Source: JBMOGA01 sp049318625
Lineage (GTDB): Bacteria; Pseudomonadota; Alphaproteobacteria; Rhizobiales; Hyphomicrobiaceae
NCBI GenBank assembly: GCA_049318625.1
Contig: JBMOGA010000009.1
Coordinates: 1 to 64,000, forward strand
Length of the DNA stretch: 64,000 bases
Direction: 5' to 3'
The translations under genes and the position numbers were made by a program. The notes below the pieces were generated by a model. It was not told the origin of the DNA, ran no database searches, and saw only the letters and a program-made list of their open reading frames with translations. Below are positions 1 through 7,449 of this stretch, in pieces; the stretch's first letter is position 1; the number at the start of each line of letters is the position of its first letter.

Positions 1-255
1 AAAGCCTCAACCGAGGATACGGGGCTACCGAAGACCCAAGTTCAACAACCTGTTAAGCCGTGCGAGTGTTCCTGCCATCCCAGTGAATTTTGCGTCGTGC
101 TCGTCCCCGTGCCGCTTCTGCTGCAACCGCTAATGGCAGCACCGCATCACCACCAGCCCCCTTCACTCCACCCTCCACCCTTATCGCTCCGGGAGCCGAC
201 GTTCCGGTGCTCTCATCCGGCCCTCGTGCCGCGTCCACCCCGACACGCACCGCGA
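1..255. other. No gene recognised at the left edge
   Basis: These bases lie downstream of the minus-strand DUF1272 gene. Reading frames cross them, but their proteins are arginine- and proline-rich with no family resemblance, as expected of shadow frames in high-GC DNA. I see no clear hairpin with a T-run. Confidence 0.4.
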
Positions 256-507
256 TCAGGGTGTGGTGCAGCCCGGATGCGGCTTGCGCACGCGGTCCTG
301 GGAGGCCGGGAACTTCGCGAGCTTGGCTTGCGGGCGGACCGGGCGGCGCACCAGCTCGCCGCCGCAGTTGGGGCAGCGGCCGCCGGGCAGCCGCGTCGCC
401 GCGCAGTCCGCGCAGAACGTGCATTCGAACGAGCAGATCAGCGCGTCGGCGGCGTCGGGCGGTAGGTCGCGGTCGCAGCATTCGCAGTTCGGCCTGAGGG
501 CGAGCAT
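256..507 (-). CDS. DUF1272 family cysteine-rich protein
   Basis: Small protein of 83 residues matching the DUF1272 family, whose biochemical role is not established. Nine cysteines lie between residues 8 and 48 (C8, C10, C11, C25, C29, C32, C35, C45, C48), ending in a CPNCGGEL knuckle, so it very probably binds zinc. The length is usual for the family. The ATG at 507 is preceded by an AGGAGG Shine-Dalgarno at good spacing, which supports this start. It has no signal peptide or membrane segment and is probably cytosolic. It sits alone, 144 bases from its neighbour, so context gives no further clue to function. Confidence 0.85.
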   Translation of the reverse strand: MLALRPNCECCDRDLPPDAADALICSFECTFCADCAATRLPGGRCPNCGGELVRRPVRPQAKLAKFPASQDRVRKPHPGCTTP

Positions 508-651
508 GGCGGGCCTCCTGTTCGGGTTCCGAGTGGTCTTGATCTTCGTCGAGTCGAGTTTGCGGGCCGGAGCGGCGCCCGGTGCCGGCGCGGGGGGGCC
601 GCGTCCCGCTCGGGTTGGGCGCCGCGCGCTTTCACCGCGGCCGCTCGGGCC

Positions 652-1434
652 CTAGCCGGGCGTGAGCTGGAGCGCCGGCAGCGTCACGATGCGCACGTCG
701 GCGTTCTCGAGGGCGTGGCGGACGGCGGTGGCGGTCGCGACCGCGGTCGGCTCGTCGCCGTGCACGCAGAGCGTATCGATGGCGAGGCGCACGACGTTGC
801 CGCTGCGGGTCACCACCTCGCCGTCGCGGACGAGGCGGACCGCCTGGGCGGCGGCGGCGGCGGGGTCGTGGAGGACGGCGCCCGGCAGCGTGCGCGGGAC
901 CAGCGTCAGGTCGTCCTGGTACTGTCGATCGGCGAAGCCCTCGCGGGCCAGCGGCAGGCCGAGCTCGCGGGCGGCGCGCTCCATCTCGGTGCCGACCTGG
1001 GCGACGTAGACGAGCTGCGGATCGACGACGCGGATGGCGCGGCCGATGGCGAGCGCGAGGGCGGGGTCGGTCGCCGCCATGTTGCTCAGCGCGCCGTGCG
1101 CCTTGACGTGGGTCACCGGCTGGCCGGCGTAGCGGGCGATCGCCTGCAGCGCGCCGATCTGATAGACGACCATGCGCTCGACGTCGTCGGGGGCCATCTT
1201 GATCTGGCGGCGGCCGAAGCCCCACAGGTCGTTGAAGCCCGGGTGCGCGCCGATCGAGACGCCGAGGTCGGCGGCGAGCTGGCAGAAGCGGTGCATGGTG
1301 TTCCAGTCGCCGCCGTGGAAGCCGCAGGCGACGCTGGCCGAGCGGATCTGGCGGATCAGGCCCGCGTCGTCGCCGATCGTGTAGGCGCCGTACCCCTCCG
1401 CGATGTCGGCATTCAGATTGACGGCCTTGGTCAT
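652..1434 (-). CDS. pxpA: LamB/YcsF family protein, 5-oxoprolinase subunit A-like (PxpA)
   Basis: 260-residue LamB/YcsF family protein. PxpA works with PxpB and PxpC in ATP-dependent opening of 5-oxoproline to glutamate in the cytosol. The N-terminus (NLNADIAEGYG), ACGFHGGDWNTM near residue 40, IGAHPGFNDLWGFGRR near residue 60 and HVKAHGALSN near residue 110 are family hallmarks. The ATG at 1434 has a purine-rich GGGAGG just upstream. Unusually, it is separated from the pxpB/pxpC pair at 3.2-5.0 kb by an amidohydrolase and a nuclease gene, all on the same strand. Family members also occur in other lactam-hydrolysing contexts, so the substrate is less certain than the fold. Confidence 0.85.
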   Translation of the reverse strand: MTKAVNLNADIAEGYGAYTIGDDAGLIRQIRSASVACGFHGGDWNTMHRFCQLAADLGVSIGAHPGFNDLWGFGRRQIKMAPDDVERMVVYQIGALQAIARYAGQPVTHVKAHGALSNMAATDPALALAIGRAIRVVDPQLVYVAQVGTEMERAARELGLPLAREGFADRQYQDDLTLVPRTLPGAVLHDPAAAAAQAVRLVRDGEVVTRSGNVVRLAIDTLCVHGDEPTAVATATAVRHALENADVRIVTLPALQLTPG

Positions 1435-1540
1435 GCCCCCTCCCGCATTGAGCGTCGGCGAGGATAGACCTTTTCCGAACGGTGGTCACCGCGCCGGGCG
1501 GGCGTGTCCCAAGCGATGGGCGGGGGGCTGGCCGGCGGCG

Positions 1541-2362
1541 TCAGCGCCAGTACAGGCGGCGGGGATTGGCGGCGAGGACGGCGTGGCGGGCGGCCGGGTC
1601 CGGCACCCAGGTGTCGAGGCGGGCGCGCAGGGCGGCGTAGGAGGTGATCTCGGGATGCTGGGTCCACGGCCAGTCGCTGCCCCACAGCAGGCGCGCCGGG
1701 CCGGCGGCCGTCAGGATCGCGCGGGCCGCCGCGGTGGCGTCGGCGGGGAAGCGGTAGGGGGCCGAGAGCTTGATCCAGACGCGGGGATGCGCGGCGGCGG
1801 CCACGACGGCGGCGAAGCCGGGGCAGCCGGACACATCGGCGGCGGCGGGGCGGCCGAAATGGTCGATCACGACCTCGGCGCCACAGTCGAGCAGCGGCGG
1901 CAGCAGGGTTGCCCAGGCGGCGCCCTCGGCGTGGATCTCGACGTGGAGACCGGCATCGACGATCGCGCGGAGGTGGTGGCGCCCGTCCGGGGCGGCGAGG
2001 TCGGGGAGCGGGCGGCCGATCAGGTTGAAGCGGACGCCGCGTACACCGACCGCGTGTAATTCGGTCAGGTGAGCGGGCGAGGCGGCGCGGTCGACGACGG
2101 CGACGGCGACGGCGCGCAACCTGTCCGGGTTCTGCGCTACGGCGTTCAACATGTGCGTGTTGTCGGTGCCGAGGAAGCTCGGCTGCACGAGGACGCCGGC
2201 GGCGACGTCGTTGCCGTCGAGTGTCGCCAGATAGGCGGCAATTGTCGCGTCGTTGCCGGGTCGGTAGCGGGCGTCGGCGACCATCGGAAGATCGGCGCGG
2301 TACACGTGGGAGTGGCAATCGACGGCGCCGCCTGCGGGGGCGCTCAGGGTGTCGGACGGCAT
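1541..2362 (-). CDS. TIM-barrel amidohydrolase (2-pyrone-4,6-dicarboxylate lactonase-like)
   Basis: 273-residue metal-dependent hydrolase of the amidohydrolase-2 type. The N-terminal VDCHSHVY provides the two beta-strand-1 histidines; further marks are VHIHAEG-like strand residues (HVEIHAEG), VIDHFGRP near residue 170 and LLWGSDWPWTQHPE near residue 230, with the conserved GSDWP aspartate. This is the layout of LigI-like lactonases and related dicarboxylate hydrolases. It sits 28 bases downstream of the nuclease gene and 106 bases upstream of pxpA on the same strand, so co-transcription is possible. The true substrate cannot be read from the sequence; a role in a lactone or cyclic amide pathway is only an inference from neighbours. 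Confidence 0.8.
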   Translation of the reverse strand: MPSDTLSAPAGGAVDCHSHVYRADLPMVADARYRPGNDATIAAYLATLDGNDVAAGVLVQPSFLGTDNTHMLNAVAQNPDRLRAVAVAVVDRAASPAHLTELHAVGVRGVRFNLIGRPLPDLAAPDGRHHLRAIVDAGLHVEIHAEGAAWATLLPPLLDCGAEVVIDHFGRPAAADVSGCPGFAAVVAAAAHPRVWIKLSAPYRFPADATAAARAILTAAGPARLLWGSDWPWTQHPEITSYAALRARLDTWVPDPAARHAVLAANPRRLYWR

Positions 2363-2390
2363 GGCGGGAACCCTCGGGTGAGGGTGTGCT

Positions 2391-3113
2391 CTACCACCGG
2401 GCCCCGGCCGGGCGCCAGCCCGCCGCGACGGCCTCCGCCTCGGTGCAGAACCAGCGTTCGCCGCGCCGCTCGTCGATCTTGCTGAGCCCGTACCAGGGGC
2501 TCCAGGGCGTGTGGTAGATCTGGCCGTTGCGGGTGATCTTGCCCTTGATGGCGCAGCCCGACGGGGCGGCCGTCGCCTCGGCCTGCCAGCGCTGCTCGCG
2601 GTAGGTCCACGGCGGGTCGGCGTCGCCCTGCCAGACCCCGACGCGGCGCCGCCGGGCGTCGGCTTCGACGTCGACGAAGGTCCTGGAATACTTGACGAAA
2701 GCCCAGGCGTAGCCGTCGCGGACCATGGCGGCGTTGAGGTCCGTTCCGGGTACCGAACAGTGGCCGAGCAGGCGTCCGTAGGCGTCGGTGCCGCGGCCGG
2801 CGCAGGTCACCGGGGCGGGGCCGATCAGTCGCTTGAGATGCGCCTTGGCTTCCACGCCGCAGCCCCATGTGCCGACGAGCGCGCGGCCGCAGGATTGGCC
2901 GAGCTCGGGGGCGTCGATGCCCTCGAGCCGGATGCGGACGTCGTCGATGACCAGCGTATCGCTATCGACCACGTGGGCGGTGCCCGAGACGGCGGAGGGG
3001 CGGTCGGTGTGGAGGCCGAGCTGGCGCGCGGCCTGGACCGGCGCGAGGAGGCACGTGCCGACCGCGAGGGGCAGCAACCACTGGGACGCAAAGCGAACAA
3101 AACGCGCACGCAT
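2391..3113 (-). CDS. Secreted staphylococcal nuclease-like (thermonuclease family) protein
   Basis: About 240 residues. An N-terminal basic then hydrophobic stretch (residues ~5-25, ending PVQAA) looks like a Sec signal peptide, so export is likely. The SNase domain follows: HVVDSDTLVIDDVRIRLEGIDAPE (written here only in part in other copies) contains the conserved Asp and Arg of the active site, and TDAYGRLLGHC supplies the second Arg region. The C-terminal ~90 residues (WSPWYGLSKIDE..WFCTEAEAVAAGWRPA) form an Excalibur-like or exonuclease-tail module typical of bacterial SNases. I chose ATG 3113; an in-frame GTG at 3128 would add five residues. It probably degrades extracellular or periplasmic nucleic acid. 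Confidence 0.82.
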   Translation of the reverse strand: MRARFVRFASQWLLPLAVGTCLLAPVQAARQLGLHTDRPSAVSGTAHVVDSDTLVIDDVRIRLEGIDAPELGQSCGRALVGTWGCGVEAKAHLKRLIGPAPVTCAGRGTDAYGRLLGHCSVPGTDLNAAMVRDGYAWAFVKYSRTFVDVEADARRRRVGVWQGDADPPWTYREQRWQAEATAAPSGCAIKGKITRNGQIYHTPWSPWYGLSKIDERRGERWFCTEAEAVAAGWRPAGARW

Positions 3114-3215
3114 GAGTTGAATTAACACTCAGCTGATGGCGTACGCGAGACAAAAATGCGCCGATGTTGAGGATTTATTAACAGATCGTAGGATTCTACA
3201 ACTCGTGAGCGGACG

Positions 3216-4262
3216 TCAGGTCTCGGCTGACGATCCGTGGGCGTCGATCACGCCATCTATGAGATTCGCGGTCAGCAGGAGAGCGGTGTCGATGCCGCCG
3301 GCCGGCTTGTGCACGACCCGCTCCGGCCATTGCCGGATCTCGGCTTCGAGGCGGCGCCGGGCGTCCTCGGCGGCGGCGACGGTGATAGCTTCGAAACGGA
3401 TCGCCATGCCGGGCGCCAGGCGGCCGAGGGCCGGCACGTCGGCCGATATGACGGTCGCGATCTTGGGGTAACCGCCGGTGGTCTGGCGATCGGCCAGCAG
3501 GACGATGGGTCGGCCGTCGCCCGGGATCTGGATGGCGCCGGGCGCGATGCCGTCGGAGACGATATCGTGGCCGCGGGCATGGGTCAGCGGCGGGCCGTCG
3601 AGCCGGACTCCCATGCGATCGGACGCCGGGGTCACGCGCCAAGCCGTTGATAGGAAATCCTGAATCGTCTCCGGTGTGAAATAGTCGTCCTGCGGACCCA
3701 GCACGACGCGGACGATCGTCGGCGGCACGAAAGGTGGCAGCGGCAGGGTCGCCTCGGGTGTCGTTGGCGCCGCGCTCCGCGACAACGCGAGCCGGTCGCG
3801 GGCCGCCAGACGCGTGCCGTGCAACCCGCCGATGCGGGCGCGGGCGTAGGTCGCGCGGCTGCCCATGACGGCCGGCAGATCCAGTCCTCCGGCCACGGCC
3901 AGATAGGCGACGATGCCGGGGCCGGCGATCGTCACCTTGGCCCGTGCGTCGGCCCCGATGGTCACGGTTTCCAGTGGGCCGATCCGCCGCGTGCCGGCGT
4001 CATCGACGATCTCCAGTGTCGCGCCGCATCCCGCAACCGCGATCCGCGCCGTGCCGCCGCTCAGGGTCAGAATCGCGCCCTGGTAGAGCATTTCCAATGC
4101 CGCCTCGCCCGGCGCGTTACCGACAACGATATTGGCCGCCGCCAGCGCCAGCCGGTCGAGCGCACCGGAAACCGGCACGCCCTGGCGCTGGAATCCGATG
4201 CGGCCGATATCCTGGACCGTCGTGGCTAGCCCCGGAGCGACAACGGTCAGCGCGGCGGTCAT
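3216..4262 (-). CDS. pxpC: 5-oxoprolinase subunit C / biotin-dependent carboxyltransferase family (PxpC)
   Basis: 348-residue PxpC (KipA, AHS2 domain) subunit, which together with PxpB forms the half of 5-oxoprolinase related to allophanate hydrolase. Marks are VVAPGLATTVQDIGR at the N-terminus, PVSGALDR, and toward the C-terminus ADRQTTGGYPKIATVI and LAPGMAIRFEAI. The start at 4262 gives a 4-base ATGA overlap with the pxpB stop, the standard translational coupling of this pair; a longer in-frame version begins ten codons earlier inside pxpB. The protein should be cytosolic and act in a PxpB-PxpC complex with PxpA. Confidence 0.88.
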   Translation of the reverse strand: MTAALTVVAPGLATTVQDIGRIGFQRQGVPVSGALDRLALAAANIVVGNAPGEAALEMLYQGAILTLSGGTARIAVAGCGATLEIVDDAGTRRIGPLETVTIGADARAKVTIAGPGIVAYLAVAGGLDLPAVMGSRATYARARIGGLHGTRLAARDRLALSRSAAPTTPEATLPLPPFVPPTIVRVVLGPQDDYFTPETIQDFLSTAWRVTPASDRMGVRLDGPPLTHARGHDIVSDGIAPGAIQIPGDGRPIVLLADRQTTGGYPKIATVISADVPALGRLAPGMAIRFEAITVAAAEDARRRLEAEIRQWPERVVHKPAGGIDTALLLTANLIDGVIDAHGSSAET

Positions 4263-5017
4263 GACGGCCCCGCGACGGGCTCGGCGGACCACGATCCGTC
4301 GTCGGCGGCGGCCGTGAGCCGGTCGAATTCCGCTCGGTCGATCGGCGCAAAGGCGACCTCGTCGCCCGGCTGCAACAAGACCGGGACCGTGCGGCTCAGA
4401 TCGAACAAGCGCGCGGGGGTGCGCGCGATGAGATGCCAGCCGCCGGGGCTCTCGATCGGATAAATGGCGCTGAGGCCGGTGGCGATGGCGACGCTGCCGG
4501 CCGGCACGGCGGTGCGCGGTGTCGTGCGGCGCGGCAGTCGCAACACTTCGGGCAGATCACCCATGTACGGCTGGCCGGGAACGAATCCGATCATGTAGAC
4601 GCGGTGGACGACGCTGGCATGCAGGGCGATCACGCGGTCGGTGGTCAGGCCTGTCGCGGCCGCGACATCAGCGAGGTCGGGCGCGAGATCGGGATCGTAA
4701 CAGGCGGGGAGACGGAACCGGCGTCCGGATGCTCCGGTCGTTTCGACGGCCGGATCGAGCCGTGCACAGATCTCTCGGATCGTGGCCGCCAGACCCGCGT
4801 GCGACGTGGTGACCGGATCGTAGTGGACCATCAGCGAGCGCATGGTCGGCACGGTCTCGACGACGCCCGGTAGGCGCTCATCCGCCAGCCGATGGTCGAG
4901 CGCCAGCGCCAGCGCCGAGAGCCGCCGGTCGATCGTTGTCCCGAACTCGACCACGAGGGCCGTGTCGCCGCTGGCGAGAATGCGCGGAACAACGTGGGTG
5001 GATGCCGGTTGGGTCAC
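4259..5017 (-). CDS. pxpB: 5-oxoprolinase subunit B (PxpB, KipI-like)
   Basis: PxpB (AHS1 domain) of about 252 residues if translated from GTG 5017. The domain begins at PRILASGDTALVVEFG and continues through VPTMRSLMVHYDP, PACYDPDLAPDL, YMIGFVPGQPYMGDLP and the IYPIESPGGWHLI motif near the end, all typical. The stop overlaps the pxpC start by four bases. The start is uncertain: GTG 5017 sits ten codons before the conserved domain but lacks a clear Shine-Dalgarno, whereas an in-frame TTG at 5107 has AAGGA upstream and would add 30 low-complexity residues. pxpB-pxpC is the usual coupled pair. Confidence 0.85.
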   Translation of the reverse strand: MTQPASTHVVPRILASGDTALVVEFGTTIDRRLSALALALDHRLADERLPGVVETVPTMRSLMVHYDPVTTSHAGLAATIREICARLDPAVETTGASGRRFRLPACYDPDLAPDLADVAAATGLTTDRVIALHASVVHRVYMIGFVPGQPYMGDLPEVLRLPRRTTPRTAVPAGSVAIATGLSAIYPIESPGGWHLIARTPARLFDLSRTVPVLLQPGDEVAFAPIDRAEFDRLTAAADDGSWSAEPVAGPS

Positions 5018-5212
5018 GGTACCAGTTCGGGGCTTCAGGGTTCCGTTCGGCTGGTCTTTGGGAGCTGTCTGTGCCGAGCGTCGACGCCAAAATTGCCAGC
5101 CGGCCAACTTTGTCTGTCCTTCGCGTTGTGCGCCGAATTTCGGCCGCCGAGGCCCCGCCGTGTCTGTGTGGAACGTAACCGCTCAGTCGATGCAGGACAA
5201 ACGGTGATTGTT

Positions 5213-5932
5213 TCACGCATAGATCATCTTGCGGGTCATCCCGCCGTCGACGATCAGCTCCGTACCGGTGATGAAACCGGCGTCTGGCGAGAGGAGATAG
5301 GCCACAGCTGCCGCGATGTCGTCGGGTGTTCCAACCCGGCCCGCCGGGTGCTGGTCATGATCGGCGGCCGACAATGCGCCGTGCTTCCCCGTGTCGATCC
5401 AGCCCGGAGCAATGCAGTTCACCCGGACCGGGGCCATGGTCAGTGCGAGGGCGTGGGTGAGTGCGACGAGGCCGCCTTTCGAGGCGGAATAGGGCAGCGT
5501 CTCGGGCTCCGACTGGTGGGCGCGCGTCGAGGCGATCAGCACCATGGCGCCGCCGGCGGCCTTCAGGTCGGCTTCGGCTTCGCGGGCGAGGAGCATGGCG
5601 GCCGTCAGGTTGACGGCGAGCACGCGATTCCAGGTGTCCAGGGTCAGATCCCGGAGGGGGCCGCGCGGGTTGATGCCGGCGTTCGAAACGATGGCGTCGA
5701 TGCGCCCGGATGTGCTGCGGGTGGACACGGCAAGGTTGCGGACGGCGGCCTCTTCGGCGACGTCGGCGACGATGGCGAGACCGCCGGTTTCGGCGGCAAC
5801 GACACGTGTCGCCCCGGCGTCGGTGTCGGCAACGACGGGGATCCAGCCGCGACCGGCGAGCCACTTTGCCGTCGCGGCGCCGATGCCGTGGCCACCTCCG
5901 GTTATGATAACAACTTTAGAGTGGTCTGCCAC
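5213..5932 (-). CDS. SDR family oxidoreductase
   Basis: 239-residue classical short-chain dehydrogenase/reductase. The Rossmann motif TGGGHGIG lies at residues 11-18, the NAG motif at SNAGINPRG near residue 84, the catalytic Ser in IASTRAHQSE near residue 136 and the YSASK Tyr/Lys pair near residue 150; the C-terminus GFITGTELIVDGG is canonical. VVADTDA after the second strand suggests NAD(H) preference. The start is GTG 5932. It is divergent from the enolase-superfamily gene with about 100 bases between starts, an arrangement often seen for sugar-acid or hydroxy-acid catabolism, so the pair may act on the same compound. The substrate is unknown. Confidence 0.85.
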   Translation of the reverse strand: MADHSKVVIITGGGHGIGAATAKWLAGRGWIPVVADTDAGATRVVAAETGGLAIVADVAEEAAVRNLAVSTRSTSGRIDAIVSNAGINPRGPLRDLTLDTWNRVLAVNLTAAMLLAREAEADLKAAGGAMVLIASTRAHQSEPETLPYSASKGGLVALTHALALTMAPVRVNCIAPGWIDTGKHGALSAADHDQHPAGRVGTPDDIAAAVAYLLSPDAGFITGTELIVDGGMTRKMIYA

Positions 5933-6038
5933 GGCCGCCTCCGCTTTCTGTGCGTGCGCGCTCTATGGCCGATGGGCGCGCGATGGTCAAAATCTCGATG
6001 CCAGTGTAGGCGTTGTCGAAACAACCGAGGAAACACCG

Positions 6039-7130
6039 ATGACCCGCATCGCCAAGGTGGAGGCTCTGCCGCTGCGCATCCCGTTCACGGACGGCGGCTC
6101 CGGACAGGGGCTGATGCCGTCGCGCTGGACCCATCTCGACATGGCGCTGGTCCGCATCGAGACCGACGACGGCCTCGTCGGCTGGGGCGAGGCTTTCGCC
6201 TACTCGTGCCTGTCGGCGACGGTTGCCGCCATCCGCGACATGGTTGCGCCGCTGGTGATCGGGCGGGAAGTCGGGGACATTGCCGCGCTCAACCTGGAGA
6301 TCCAGCAGCGGCTGCATCTGCACGGCCGCTACGGCATCACGATCTTCGCACTCTCGGGTGTCGATATCGCGCTGTGGGATATCGCGGCCCGGGCCAAGGG
6401 CGTCTCGCTTGCGACGTTGCTCGGCGGGCGCAAGCGCGACGCCATCCCGGCCTACGCGAGCCTCGTGCGCTACGGCGATCCGGCACTGGTGCTGCGGTTC
6501 GCCGAGGAGGCGGCCGGCGCGGGCTATGCCGACGTCAAGTTGCACGAGATCACTTTGCCGGCGATCGAGGCCGGGCGTGCCGCCGTCGGGCCGGCAATCC
6601 GGCTGACGACCGACGTCAACTGCAACTGGTCGCTGGCGACCGCCGAGGACATGCTCGTGCACATGAAGCGGCTCGATCTGTTCTGGGTCGAGGAGCCGGT
6701 CTTTCCACCCGACGACGAGGCGACACTCGGACGCTTGGTCGCGAAGTACGGCGTTGCGATCTCGACCGGTGAGAACGCTTGCACGGCGGTGGAGTTCGCA
6801 CGCACGATCCCGCACGTGACCTATCCGCAGCCGAGCGTCACCAAGATCGGCGGTGTCACGGAGTTTCTGAAGGTTGTCGATCTGGCCGCCCGGTACGGCA
6901 AGACGCCGATGCCGCACTCGCCCTACTTCGGGCCCGGCTACTGGGCGACGCTGCAGATCGCCGCCGCCCGGCCAGCCTGCGGACTGTTCGAGTATCTCTA
7001 CATCACGCCCGAAAGCTGGCTGGCCGGAGATATGCCGGTACCGGTGGCCGGCAAGCTCACGGTCCCGGACGGGCCCGGGCTCGGCTGCACGCCGGACCCG
7101 GCGGTCATTGGACGCTTCCGTGTCGATTGA
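6039..7130 (+). CDS. Mandelate racemase/muconate lactonizing enzyme family protein (enolase superfamily)
   Basis: 363 residues; start ATG 6039 has GAGGAAA seven to twelve bases upstream. The N-terminal capping domain (KVEALPLRIPFTDGG) precedes the barrel. Metal ligands are visible at TTDVN (Asp), VEEP (Glu) and STGENACT (Glu), and a barrel His is in PMPHSPYFGPG, a residue often used as general acid/base. The strand-2 signature reads DVKLHE, so the second Lys of the usual K-x-K pair is replaced by His. That fits an acid-sugar dehydratase or a specialised member rather than a racemase, but the substrate cannot be named. Divergent from the SDR gene. Confidence 0.82.
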   Translation: MTRIAKVEALPLRIPFTDGGSGQGLMPSRWTHLDMALVRIETDDGLVGWGEAFAYSCLSATVAAIRDMVAPLVIGREVGDIAALNLEIQQRLHLHGRYGITIFALSGVDIALWDIAARAKGVSLATLLGGRKRDAIPAYASLVRYGDPALVLRFAEEAAGAGYADVKLHEITLPAIEAGRAAVGPAIRLTTDVNCNWSLATAEDMLVHMKRLDLFWVEEPVFPPDDEATLGRLVAKYGVAISTGENACTAVEFARTIPHVTYPQPSVTKIGGVTEFLKVVDLAARYGKTPMPHSPYFGPGYWATLQIAAARPACGLFEYLYITPESWLAGDMPVPVAGKLTVPDGPGLGCTPDPAVIGRFRVD

Positions 7131-7134
7131 GCCG

Positions 7135-7407
7135 TCAGCGGCGCCGGACCGGGCTCTTCACGAGTTCCTTCTCCGGGATCTCTACGTCGTGTGATTCCTC
7201 GACGGCCTGGACGCCCGGAACGGCCAGAAGCAGTTTATGCGCTCCGGGCAGCGCTCGGCCGGTGACGATGCCGATCTCTTCCAGTACCTCGACGTCGTCG
7301 AGGCCCGCCTTGCGCAGGCTCGCCACGATGCCCTTCATGGCGCTGGGCTTCTGAAAGCTCAGATCATCGATGACGACGTTGAATTCTTTCGATTTCTCGC
7401 TCGGCAT
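7135..7407 (-). CDS. Stand-alone inhibitor-I9/propeptide-like protein beside a subtilisin
   Basis: 90-residue cytosolic protein; ATG 7407 is preceded by AAGGAT, and an ORF extended upstream to 7449 is less likely. The pattern fits the beta-alpha-beta-beta-alpha-beta fold of subtilisin propeptides (inhibitor I9): a hydrophobic strand FNVVIDDL, helix MKGIVASLRKAGL, strands EVLEEIGIVTGRAL, helix and final strand PGVQAVEESHDVEIP, the last resembling the classic VEEDxxV ending of I9 domains. It lies 43 bases downstream of the S8 protease gene on the same strand, so the two are probably co-transcribed. A trans-acting chaperone or inhibitor of the protease is inferred; identity is from pattern only. 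Confidence 0.62.
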   Translation of the reverse strand: MPSEKSKEFNVVIDDLSFQKPSAMKGIVASLRKAGLDDVEVLEEIGIVTGRALPGAHKLLLAVPGVQAVEESHDVEIPEKELVKSPVRRR

Positions 7408-7449
7408 TGTCCGTATCCTTGGCAAGACGCGGCACAGAACCGGTGGCAC

